Source: Owenia fusiformis
Lineage: Eukaryota > Annelida > Polychaeta > Sabellida > Oweniidae
NCBI GenBank assembly: GCA_903813345.2
Contig: CAIIXF020000011.1
Coordinates: 15,049,754 to 15,113,753 of the forward strand
Length of the DNA stretch: 64,000 nt
Direction of reading: 5' to 3'
The notes beneath the pieces are model-generated. The model was not told where the DNA came from and made no database searches. It was given only the letters and a program-made list of their open reading frames with translations. Positions 23,555 through 33,111 of the stretch are shown one piece after another; positions within the stretch are counted from its first letter, which is position 1, and each line of letters begins with the position of its first letter. Both the position numbers and the translations under genes were made by a program.

Positions 23555-26455
23555 ACAATTGAATGACGCATATACGCAGGAAATTAGTGGTAGTGATGAC
23601 AGAGTTATCAAACGGATTTCTGCTAGTAAATTTAAATGGGACCCAACACAAACTAAAAATTTCGCAGATGCATTAACAAGTCAAACTAATATTGGGTTAA
23701 TTAACCAAATTACGAAAGATCTTGAAAATTTACATAATTTAAACATAGATTCTATAAATACTCAAGTTGAAAGTATATTTATAAATGCAGCCAAACTTAC
23801 ACTGAAAAAGAAAAAGATGTCAGGTAAGAGGAAACAAATAAAATCAAATAAATGGTATGACAATGACTGTGTTAAATTAAGAAAGAAAGTTAAATCCCTT
23901 GGTCAGATACTGACGAAAAATCCCAATGATAGCTGTGTTAGACACAATTATTTCAAATATTTAAAGCATTATAGAAAGTGTTGTAAAGGTAAACAGAAAG
24001 AATATAAAAAAGAACTGCTAAATAGGTTAGAAAATCTGTATGAAACAGACCCTAAAGAATATTGGGAATTATTGGACAAAATTAGAAATAATGAAAAGGG
24101 TAGTGACGGAAATGATATATCACCTCGGGGCTGGTATGATCACTATTCCAAGCTTTTTACAGATAAATCAAATGACACGACTATGGATGTGAAAATAAAG
24201 GCTTTGGAAAATGATAAAACATTTGATAATTTAGATTATAAAATAACGGATGAAGAGCTTTGGCAAGCAGTGAAAGGCCTGAAAAATAAAAAGGCGACTG
24301 GCCATAATGGTGTCAGTTATGAAATGATAAAAACATCATACCCTGTGATAGGGAATATTATTTTAAAGATGTTTAATACTATGTTTTCAAATACACTCTT
24401 CCCAAAAGAGTGGAATGTATCATCAATAATAACTGTTTTCAAGAAGGGTAATTCAAGTGATCCTGGAAATTATCGTGGACTATTTATATCAGACTGCTTG
24501 TCAAAATTGTTCTCCATAATAATGAATAATAGTTTATATAACTATGTTCAAGAAAATCAAATGTTACAGGAAAACCAAATTGGCTTCAAGAAAAAGTCAC
24601 GAACCACAGACCATATGTTTATTATTCGTACGCTAATTGACAGATTTATACACTTTGAGAAAAAGAAAATGTATATTTGCTTTGTAGATCTAAGAAAAGC
24701 ATTTGACACGATATGGCATAAGGGACTGTATCTCAAACTTCTCCAAGCAGGAATTCGAGGTCATTTTTATCACATGGTAAAACACATGTATACTAATTCA
24801 ATGGCATCAGTTAGAATTAACAGTAACGGTGACCATACTGATATCTTTAAATGTGAGAGGGGGGTTAAACAGGGGGACCCACTCAGTCCATTAATGTTTA
24901 ATATTTACATCAATGATGTTGTTGAAGAATTATCACTTGAATCAGACTTAAAATTACAAAAACAAAAAATAAGTTGCCTGCTATTTGCAGATGATTTAGC
25001 CATAATTACTGCAAATAAAACTGATATGGACATAAAATTGAAAAAATTAAACAATTATTGTAAACAATGGAACTTAGATATCAATACTGATAAAACTAAA
25101 ATTGTAATGTTTAATAAAAGTGGTAAACGATGTAATGATATATTCTACATTGGGGACCAGGTAATTGAAAACGTATCAAAGTATACTTATTTGGGTATGG
25201 AATTCCATGCCAACGGATCGATGAAACAAGCTGCAATCTTTATTAAAGAAAAAGCAGAAAAGGCGAAATTCAAATTGATAAGTATGCTTACACATGGTGA
25301 TATTAACCTAACTTTGTGCCTGAAATTATTTGACATATTAGTAAAACCAATTTTATTATATGGATGTGAAATCTGGGGTGCTGGTCTAATAACTAATAAA
25401 GATCTTCTGAAAAATAAAGATTTTGGCCTTGAAATGAAATATGACAAGTCACTTCCACCGGAATTACTACATCTATCTTTTTTGAAGTTTCTATTAGGGG
25501 TGCATAGAAAAACGAGTAATTTAGCTACGATGGGTGAGTTAGGTAGATTCCCTCTGTTTATCAATATATTTTACCAACAAGTTAAATACTTAGATCATAT
25601 AGAAAATGAAGGAACGAGTTCATTACTAATTAATGCATATGCAGATAGTATTGAACTATCAAAAGTTGATAATCAACCATCATGGTACTATGACATTGAT
25701 AAAATAATGGCATATGTTCAACCACAAGATAAAAATTACATTAAAAGTAAACCGCTTGATATTAAGAAAATCCTTGAAAAAAGATATATAAAATATTGGG
25801 AAAAAACTGTCAATGATAATAAAGGGAAATTAGAATTTTTGAATAATATCAAACAACGATGGGGAAAAGAACCATATTTGAATTTAATAAAGAACGCCGA
25901 ACATAGGAAATCTATGACGCGATTAAGAATAAGTGCACACAATTTAGAAATAGAGCGAGGAAGACCAATAGTTCCGAGAGATCAAAGAAAATGCAAATTA
26001 TGTAAAATCACCACTGGTACGGAAACTCATTTTATTTTTGAGTGCCAAAAATTGGAAAAAATGAGATATGAATACTTTGATACGTTTAACTCGATTTGCC
26101 CAAATCTAACTGTATTGACTACCGAAGAAAAGGCTAATTATATGTTTAATGCTGAGGGTAACATGTGTATCACCTTTGCAAAATACCTTTATGAAATAAT
26201 TGAAAAGAGATCAACAACTATATTATCAATATAAATATATACATGTAGGTGTAGGCTAATAGTAGTTGTTGGTATATATCTAATGATCAGTCAATCACAT
26301 TATATTGGCATTATATGCCATGTAAAATTTGCATTGTATGTTATTGTAATTGTATGTATAGTTTTAGTTTTATTTTATCATGTTTATTTGCTGTACACTC
26401 ACCCGAAAGGGATTTTTAGTACAATAAAGCATTGAATAATATAAAAAATATTACA
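23555..26455 (+). mobile_element. 5'-truncated non-LTR retrotransposon (LINE)
   Basis: One insertion carrying a long reverse-transcriptase ORF and a 3' tail with AATAAA (about 26423) followed by an A/T-rich end. The endonuclease half expected upstream is absent, so the copy is 5'-truncated as is common in target-primed insertions. It lies about 60 bp downstream of the GPCR poly(A) signal, in the same orientation. Confidence 0.85.
23559..26234 (+). CDS. LINE reverse transcriptase (truncated ORF2, open to the end)
   Basis: 891 codons without a stop; the ATG is only the first internal one. The linker after the missing endonuclease comes first (FKWDPTQTKNFADAL), then a basic segment, then the reverse transcriptase: motif A FVDLRKAFDTIWH, motif B GVKQGDPLSPLMFNIYINDV, catalytic motif C LLFADDLAIIT. 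The C-terminal half holds a zinc-knuckle-like CKLCKITTGTETHFIFEC. No frameshift or premature stop is visible over 2.7 kb, so the copy is recent. The B and C motifs suit several LINE clades (RTE-X-like is one); I leave the clade open. It encodes no endonuclease and cannot move alone. Confidence 0.85.
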   Translation: MNDAYTQEISGSDDRVIKRISASKFKWDPTQTKNFADALTSQTNIGLINQITKDLENLHNLNIDSINTQVESIFINAAKLTLKKKKMSGKRKQIKSNKWYDNDCVKLRKKVKSLGQILTKNPNDSCVRHNYFKYLKHYRKCCKGKQKEYKKELLNRLENLYETDPKEYWELLDKIRNNEKGSDGNDISPRGWYDHYSKLFTDKSNDTTMDVKIKALENDKTFDNLDYKITDEELWQAVKGLKNKKATGHNGVSYEMIKTSYPVIGNIILKMFNTMFSNTLFPKEWNVSSIITVFKKGNSSDPGNYRGLFISDCLSKLFSIIMNNSLYNYVQENQMLQENQIGFKKKSRTTDHMFIIRTLIDRFIHFEKKKMYICFVDLRKAFDTIWHKGLYLKLLQAGIRGHFYHMVKHMYTNSMASVRINSNGDHTDIFKCERGVKQGDPLSPLMFNIYINDVVEELSLESDLKLQKQKISCLLFADDLAIITANKTDMDIKLKKLNNYCKQWNLDINTDKTKIVMFNKSGKRCNDIFYIGDQVIENVSKYTYLGMEFHANGSMKQAAIFIKEKAEKAKFKLISMLTHGDINLTLCLKLFDILVKPILLYGCEIWGAGLITNKDLLKNKDFGLEMKYDKSLPPELLHLSFLKFLLGVHRKTSNLATMGELGRFPLFINIFYQQVKYLDHIENEGTSSLLINAYADSIELSKVDNQPSWYYDIDKIMAYVQPQDKNYIKSKPLDIKKILEKRYIKYWEKTVNDNKGKLEFLNNIKQRWGKEPYLNLIKNAEHRKSMTRLRISAHNLEIERGRPIVPRDQRKCKLCKITTGTETHFIFECQKLEKMRYEYFDTFNSICPNLTVLTTEEKANYMFNAEGNMCITFAKYLYEIIEKRSTTILSI

Positions 26456-26518
26456 GTGTTACAAATAATATTGTTTGAAAATACAATAGAATTTCATAAA
26501 TGCAGAATATGAAATATT

Positions 26519-26950
26519 GAACAAATATTTCACTCTATTGAGGTGAATACCTGTACATCTTTCACAAGTGATATTCCACGAAGCCCGAAGGGCAAGTGGA
26601 ATATCACCTTGTGAAAGTGCTACAGGTATTCACCGAAAATAGAGTGAAATATTTGTTTTATTATATCACTGTCTAGCTAAACATCCCTAATATTATTAAG
26701 TCATAGGTTAACATTGATATAAATATATTTCTACTCGGTTCGTATGCCATTTTGACTTACACTGAACTAAATTATTTACACTGAACGAAAATAAAGTCTT
26801 TGAAAACTCCCGGGAGCGTGGGATATCGCTAGATATCTCACGGTTGTCTTATCTGATTAGCATTGCCATTGAATATCGCCAGATATCCCACGACATGTGA
26901 CCCGGTTTTGACCAATCCAACTGTCGCTAGCTAGATAGTGATATAATAAT
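26519..26950. repeat. Fold-back element: nested palindromes
   Basis: Arms at about 26519-26579 and 26597-26658 (aacaaatatttcactctatt and its complement, plus ggtgaatacctgta and tacaggtattcacc) form a 60-bp stem with a short loop. Directly next to it, atatcactgtctagctaa (26663-) pairs with tagctagatagtgatat (26929-26945). Probably a MITE. It contains gatatc(g/c)c(t/c)agatatc motifs inside. Confidence 0.75.
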
Positions 26951-27099
26951 TGTACATATTTTTCCATTTTTAAACATTTGACAGAATAATTTTATAAACA
27001 TGTCGAAATGCGTAGTTCTAAACTGTTTTTCTAGTATTTTCGTCATAAAACAAGCATATAGTCAAAACATAGAGTCAATGGTCAAAACAATAGATTAAC

Positions 27100-27192
27100 C
27101 AACAATGACTCGAACCCACGACTGAACTCGCATGTCAGACTAGGATCCTATCGCCAGTGCCCCTGCGTTCTATTTACCAACTACGCTATATA
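27100..27192 (-). mobile_element. tRNA-derived SINE head
   Basis: On the minus strand TAGCGTAGTTGG (27177-27188) matches the RNA polymerase III A box, and GGGTTCGAGTC (27107-27117) matches the B box. The boxes are about 60 bases apart and no acceptor stem forms, so this is a tRNA-like promoter of a SINE and not a working tRNA gene. The body would extend toward lower coordinates; its end is not clear. Confidence 0.55.
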
Positions 27193-28129
27193 AACAACAC
27201 AACCTTAAGGCCAGGGTGCATGTTCGGAAAGGATAGGTATCGATATGGTGAACCGAATTCAACAATGTTTTTCTCTTAAACCAATTATTGAAAACATTCT
27301 GTAAAAAAACACGGTCCTTTATGTAATGTTGACTGAGTGACAACAATTTAATGCAAAAATTATTGATACATATTTTATATACACTCCCCTCCATAAGTTT
27401 GGCAACCTTTTTTCTCCATTAAACTACGTGTTAAAGCCTCTTTACGTTTAAATTTTTATTTACTTAACCGGCGATGAAATAACTTATAATATTAATGGAA
27501 ACGTAACTTGACTTTATTTCCAATACCTCCAAATTTTCTCACTTTTTTCCTCAATTACAATAGGTCGAAAATTGATGATAAAGATGAATTTTTGAAAATC
27601 GTCATTCACATGTAATCCAATGGGAAATGGAGGGTTCGGGGCAAATCAGAAATCAGGATATCTTTTCAATAAAAGATTCACCAAAAAATATTTTTATATA
27701 GAGAATTGAATTGTCTAACTTTTTTGAACACTAAGTGTTTAGTTTATTTGATGAATAATAAAGTTACAGCGCTTCAAAGTCATTTTTGAAAAGATTTTTT
27801 CGCCTCCTGTGTTATTTCAATGGGAGAGGTTTTTTGAAAAACAATTTTGACTTTAAAGCCCTATAACCTTGTTGAACCTGAAGAAACATATCAATTTTTC
27901 GTAAAATAAAGTTAGCAAATTCAATTACCTGCCTAACTCGTATTTTTGCAAGGACTCGGATGGATGGCTATTGTTGGAACAAAATAGCACATACAACATT
28001 TTCTTAGACCTCTCAATATTATAGTTATACAAAGGAAATGTTGGTTGATTTAAAAAAAAAAGTATGCAAAAACTTAGAGCAACCCCCCAAAATAGATAAA
28101 AATCAGATAAACCTTTTACTAGTATTTCA
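27193..28129. other. Non-coding AT-rich stretch
   Basis: No coding signal. The sequence ccataagtttggcaacc near 27390 looks like a transposon end, and a loose inverted echo (gcaaaaacttagagcaaccc) lies near 28065. I could not confirm a pair. Confidence 0.4.
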
Positions 28130-28425
28130 TTAACAAGATACGGATTTTTCGGGACATCTACTAAATTCGCGGGATTTCGCGGGACATTTAAGGGATTTGC
28201 GTGATTGTGCTAATAGGCCTATTTTTTTATCAAATTCGCGGGATTTCGCGGGACCATTCGAGGGACAAACACCCTAATTGCGGGACAGTTAACAGGGGTA
28301 CCACCAAAAACTTCATAGAGGGACAGATTTTTTAGACAAAGTGCCCTAAATTTGCGGGATTTCGCGGGACATCCACCTAAATTTGCAGGATGTCTCGGGA
28401 CATTCAAGGGATTTGCGTGATTGGG
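28130..28425. repeat. Repeat cluster of CGCGGGATTTCGCGGGAC units
   Basis: At least four copies of (t/a)tt(c/t)gcgggatttcgcgggac, spaced by gggatttgcgtgattg blocks. A second cluster is at 29985-30117, ending gacacttgacagctctg. CpG-rich in an AT-rich setting. Both clusters seem to belong to one repeat family. Confidence 0.6.
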
Positions 28426-28808
28426 ACTAATGTAAAAGCGTGTAAAAGTACTTAAATCAAACTTTCAGATACTGATTAATCAAATATAATGCACCGTTAC
28501 ATTGTAACTTAAATAAACGTCAACACAATTTCACAAAATACGCATAGGAATATTATTATACTTCATTGTAATATATCAAAAACAAAAACAATGCTTCAGG
28601 TGTGAGTACCGTAATCTAACACGAAATTCAAAAATTCGGAACAATACTTTGCACTTCTGGCGTCGTGACCAACTATGAAACGCTTACCCCCATAATGTTA
28701 TATATTAAAATGTACCTATTCATATACTGTAGGTATGGGCTTTCAATTGAAAGCCCATGATATAGGGGTTCGATTAATCTACATCAAATTATAGGAAATG
28801 AGGTTACT

Positions 28809-29720
28809 TTTCTAGATAGGGTTTGTAGAAAAAACCGGGTACTGGGTAGTAAATCCTCCATGCTGGGTTCAAACTTGGTACCCGGTCGAAAAAAAACGGG
28901 TACCCAAAAAACGAAATATACGAATATACAACATAATTAGATCATTAGAAAACGTGTAAGATTTGTTTTGAATTATAAAAATGTATGTTACTTCCTTCAA
29001 AATTGAGCTAGAAGCTTCAAATAAAAAGCATTTTAAGGCTCTTTTCTTCCTCTATCATCATGGTCATATTTCCATTCATTTGGTAATCAAGGGGGGGGGG
29101 GGGGGTGCGATCGCACCCCCTCCTGGCTACGCCAATGACATTGTAAGACGATTTGAGAAACAAGACAAATCAATCTTACTCTATTTTCAATACTTCGTAT
29201 GTTGGTACATGAATTGTTTTAATTATGATTTAAACCTGTAAATAGCTATCGTTGCTTTAGCAGAGAGGTGACATGTGTTAATTTAGATGATGCAACGTGT
29301 AAGATTTTGATTATTAATCATAATTTAAGTTATCCCAATTTTCGACAAAATGTCCACTGAATTGTAAATTGTTATGTCTTACAATGTCATAGGCGTAGCC
29401 AGGAGAGGGTGCGATGGTGCGATCGCACCCCCCCCCCCCCATAACCAATGAAAACATGGCCATGACGATAGAGGAAGAAAATAGCCTTAAAATATGCTTT
29501 TTATTTGAAGCTTCTAGCTCAATTTTGAAGGATGTTACATACATTTTTGTAAATTCAAAACAAATCTTACACGTTTTCTCATAATCTATTATGTTATATA
29601 TTCGTATTTTTCGTTTTTTGGGTTCCCGTTTTTTTGACCGGGTACCGGGTACCAAGTTTGAACCCAGCATGGAGGATTTACTACCCGGTACCCGTGTTTT
29701 TCTACAAACCCTTTCTAGAT
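28809..29720. repeat. Long inverted repeat, about 340-bp arms
   Basis: Left arm 28809-29149 and right arm 29376-29720 are reverse complements with roughly 90 percent identity by eye. Shared blocks include ctagatagggtttgtag, gtagtaaatcctccatgctg, ggtgcgatcgcacccc and gacattgtaagac. A 226-bp spacer separates them. Either a fold-back transposon or two copies inserted head to head. Confidence 0.8.
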
Positions 29721-29984
29721 ATCAGCGTCCATTATTGTAACTCGCGTTTGCTAATATTTGCTCAGTTCTGAGATGAAGGCCACACGGGTAGTAAAAAGGC
29801 CAACGTTGGAACTATTTGTGACCTACATCCCTATTTTCGTAATTAAAATGAAAGTTGAACCTTCCCCCTTTATTTTGATACCAAACAACAGCATGCTAGG
29901 TACTTAAAATTAGGTAAACTTTACTCCTCAAAAGTGCAAAAACTTAGCTTCTTATAAAAGATAAGATAATCACAATATAGGGGA

Positions 29985-30117
29985 TTGCAACAATTTCGGA
30001 AATTCGCGGAGGTCAAAGCCACATTTGCGGGACTTCGCGGGACATTGCGGGACACGCGAATTAGCCTAATTTTGATCAAATTCGCGGGATAATCCCGCCA
30101 TTCGCGGGACACTTGAC
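29985..30117. repeat. Second CGCGGGAC repeat cluster
   Basis: Contains gcgggacttcgcgggacattgcgggacacgcg and attcgcgggataatcccgcc broken across units, the same family as 28130-28425. It directly precedes the minisatellite. Confidence 0.55.
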
Positions 30118-30279
30118 AGCTCTGATATATGTCTATTGGATCTATAACTCTCAGGTTCCAATGATAGCTGAATATATTTATGAGATCCATGTAAGCTTAT
30201 GTATGTGTCTATGAGATCCATAGTTGTCAGCTTCCAATGATCACTGAATATTTCTATGAGATCCGTGTAAGCTTATGTA
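30118..30279. repeat. GGATCCAT minisatellite, left half
   Basis: Units of about 70 bp built from gtctatgagatccatagttg, tcagcttccaatgatcactg and aatat. The same array resumes at 42109-42420, so one array has been split by the large insertion between them. Confidence 0.75.
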
Positions 30280-30431
30280 CAGGGTGACAAAAAAAACTGG
30301 AACCCATAAATCATCAAATTTCTCGAAAAGTATTATACCTACATTCTTCATTTCTTCAGGGTAGAAACTAAACTGAATGCATGACAAAATGACACCATAA
30401 TGAGTACTGTACAGTAGCTTAGATATTAATC

Positions 30432-31118
30432 ATGCCATGGACGACAGAAGAAAAGACTTATATTGTGAGAAAGTATATCGAGACAAAATCCTATAAAGAG
30501 ACACAAACTGCCTATAGGAGAGATCACTGGGCAAGAAGAGCCCCTTGCAAGTCACAGATCTTTAGGCGTGTAGGCCTACAGAAGTTTGATTCAGAAAGAA
30601 CTGTGAAACCAACAAAGAAGAAAAGTGATGGTAAACCAACCTATTCGGGGAGAGAGAGGTCTGTCAGAACTCAAGACAACTCAACAGTCAACTCAGAACG
30701 TTACATACCTAACGATCAAAAGTTTTGGAGAGCGCTGGGTAGACGACGTGACTTGAGAAGGGACCAGTAATGGTTCCAACAAGATGGTGCCACTCCCCAT
30801 ACCTCAAATGAGTCCATTCGATGGCTTCAGGCTCACAGTGGCGATCGATTAATCAGTCACCATACCCGCCATATCTGGGCCCCCACTCTCCTGATTTGAA
30901 CCCCCCACATTTTTATCTGTGGGGGTATCTCTAGGATAATGTGTGTACAGATAGTCCACTGACCATTGACGACCTCAAACTCAACATTGGAAGACTGAAT
31001 TAGAGAGATAGACAGAGATGAATGCAGTCGGGTCATTGACCATTTTGCAAAAAGAATCCAGCTCTGTGAAGCAATTCTGCTTTCAGTCTTTCATATAGAT
31101 GTCACTTTTATCATGTAA
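30432..31118 (+). pseudogene. Mariner-type transposase relic
   Basis: The ORF opens MPWTTEEKTYIVRKYIETKS, the helix-turn-helix start typical of a widespread arthropod and marine mariner-like family (DUF4817-like), and stops at 30770. After the stop the frame continues with WFQQDGATPHTSNESIRWLQ, the second catalytic Asp block, then a further stop, and HFAKRIQLCEA near the C-terminus. The central part of the catalytic domain, with the first Asp, is missing. Dead copy; the ends could still be recognised in trans. Confidence 0.75.
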
Positions 31119-31617
31119 TTTGGTTGCCATAGATGGCTCTATTTCAAGGTATATAAGCCCCGATATAAGCACAGTCAGTCAGTTAGTTAGTTAGTCACTT
31201 AGTTAAGTTAGTTTTAGTTCTGATACTGAGAAGATACGAGATATTCTGAGTTACAATTGTAGGACTGAATTTGATGTTAAATAAAACGATAAAGCCGTAT
31301 TTTAGCTTTATCAAACTGACATTTCTGTTTTTGCATGTATTTCTTTATCAAGCACCAATCAAACAATTTTATGAACCTACACACATTTAGGCTTCATCTG
31401 CATCCAACGTAGTGGTGCACATTTGGAGCACATATCCAATCGTGCCTCATTTGGAGACTAATTGAGATAGAATGCTAAAACTTTGACATCTTGTCATACA
31501 TTTAGTTGACTAGTCTATACATGTACCAAATAACTAAGCTCAATATGCCATATGCATAATTGACGAAGTTATTAAGACTTAACCCTTTAACTACAGCCCA
31601 TTTTTAAAGAATTTATT

Positions 31618-32461
31618 GACTCTATGGCCAACATCATGAATAAAGTTAGTTATTATCAATTCTTTTAACACTTCCCTGGAAAGTTATACCTCATTTTAAA
31701 GCTTATAAGCCATGGTTTCCAATTTTGATAAAATATGCTAATTTATGCAAATGAGATGACGTCATTGTGACGTCACAAATGACTGTGCGATTGTAAAAAG
31801 TGTGAAAAATTCACAAAAAATTCATGGTTACCTTGAGGTTGACCAACACTCCCCATATTTATGGATAAGTGTTATATGTCATTTCGAAGCATTTGATCAG
31901 AGCTTTACAATGAGCCATCAATGACCTCCCAACTCTTTCATATAAAGAAATTACAGGTCTTTGAACATGCTGGGAAAAGTCATAAAAATGGCGATAAGCA
32001 AGAAAAATGCGCGAATCGTTGTAAAAATGCCCATTGACCATTTGACTCTATGGCCAATATCATGAATAAAGTTTGTTATTATCAATTCTTTTAACACTTC
32101 CCTGGAAAGTTATACCTCATTGTAAAGCTTATAAGCCATGGTTTCCAATTTTGATAAAATATGCTAATTTATGCAAATGAGATGACGTCATTGTGACGTT
32201 ACAAATGACTGTACGATTGTAAAAAGTGTGAAAAATTCACAAAAATTTCATGGTTACCTTGAGATTGACCAACACTCCCCATATTTATGGATAAGTGTTA
32301 TATGTCATTTCGAAGCATTTGATCAGAGCTTTACAATGAGCCATCAATGACCTCCCAACTCTTTCATATAAAGAAATTACAGGTCTTTGAACATGCATGG
32401 AAAAGTCATAAAAATGGCGATTAGCAATAAAAATGCGCGAATCGTTGTAAAAATGCCCATT
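31618..32461. repeat. 426-bp tandem duplication inside the piggyBac left flank
   Basis: Two units (31618-32043, 32044-32461) with few differences, starting gactctatggcc. Each contains TGACGTCA palindromes (31757-31764, 31768-31775, 32183-32190; the fourth has decayed to TGACGTTA) and aatgcgcgaatcg. Probably subterminal repeats of the element. Confidence 0.85.
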
Positions 32462-33111
32462 AGTCAGGACTAACCTCCATTCAATACATTTCATACTTCC
32501 CTGGCATGCTACATATCATTTTAAAGCTAAAAATACACATTTCCAAAAACCTATATCATATGATTAATTATTCAAATGAGATTACATCGCAATGACACAG
32601 TTTATAAACATTTAGATGCAACGTACAACTTAAGCACTTTTTGGGGTAATAACGACAAAATATACACCAATATTTACCTACCAGTCCTTTATTTCATTTT
32701 GAATCTATCTTTTATAGAATAAAATACACATTTAATTGTATTAAAAATGTGATTTAACTAGAAAACAGTAGCACCTGAGTGTAGGTAATCTCTTTCAACA
32801 GTCTGGCACTTTAAATAGGCCTACCAAACATTTAATAGTGTCAAAATCCAAAAATTAATTAGCGAAAACATGAAATATAGTAGCGTAAAAAAATACCTGG
32901 GTTACAGAACCTCCATGTTTAACAAATTCCATGTTACCTAGTACCTACACAGTAATTGAATTCAAATGGTATGCTGTGAAACAGTTTCTTCCATCTCAGA
33001 AATATTGGATTCCTGATTTGATTTAATTTCAATCTTACTTTGCTGGTAACATCCTAGTACTTACAATTCCTCTGCTTACAAATTCAATGTTACCTCCATT
33101 AATTTTATCTT
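32462..33111. other. 3' flank of the piggyBac transposase gene
   Basis: AT-rich; no other gene. Serves as 3'UTR and element interior. Confidence 0.5.

Noticed and set aside
27100-27192. A functional tRNA gene on the minus strand
   Set aside because: A and B boxes are present but too far apart and no acceptor stem forms; called a SINE instead.
28219-28407. Minus-strand frame rich in NVPR and PAN
   Set aside because: Translation of the CGCGGGAC repeat cluster.
31100-31321. Possible solo LTR (TGTCAC start, TGACA end, TATA-like and AATAAA-like motifs)
   Set aside because: No target-site duplication, and its left part overlaps what looks like mariner transposase C-terminal coding sequence.
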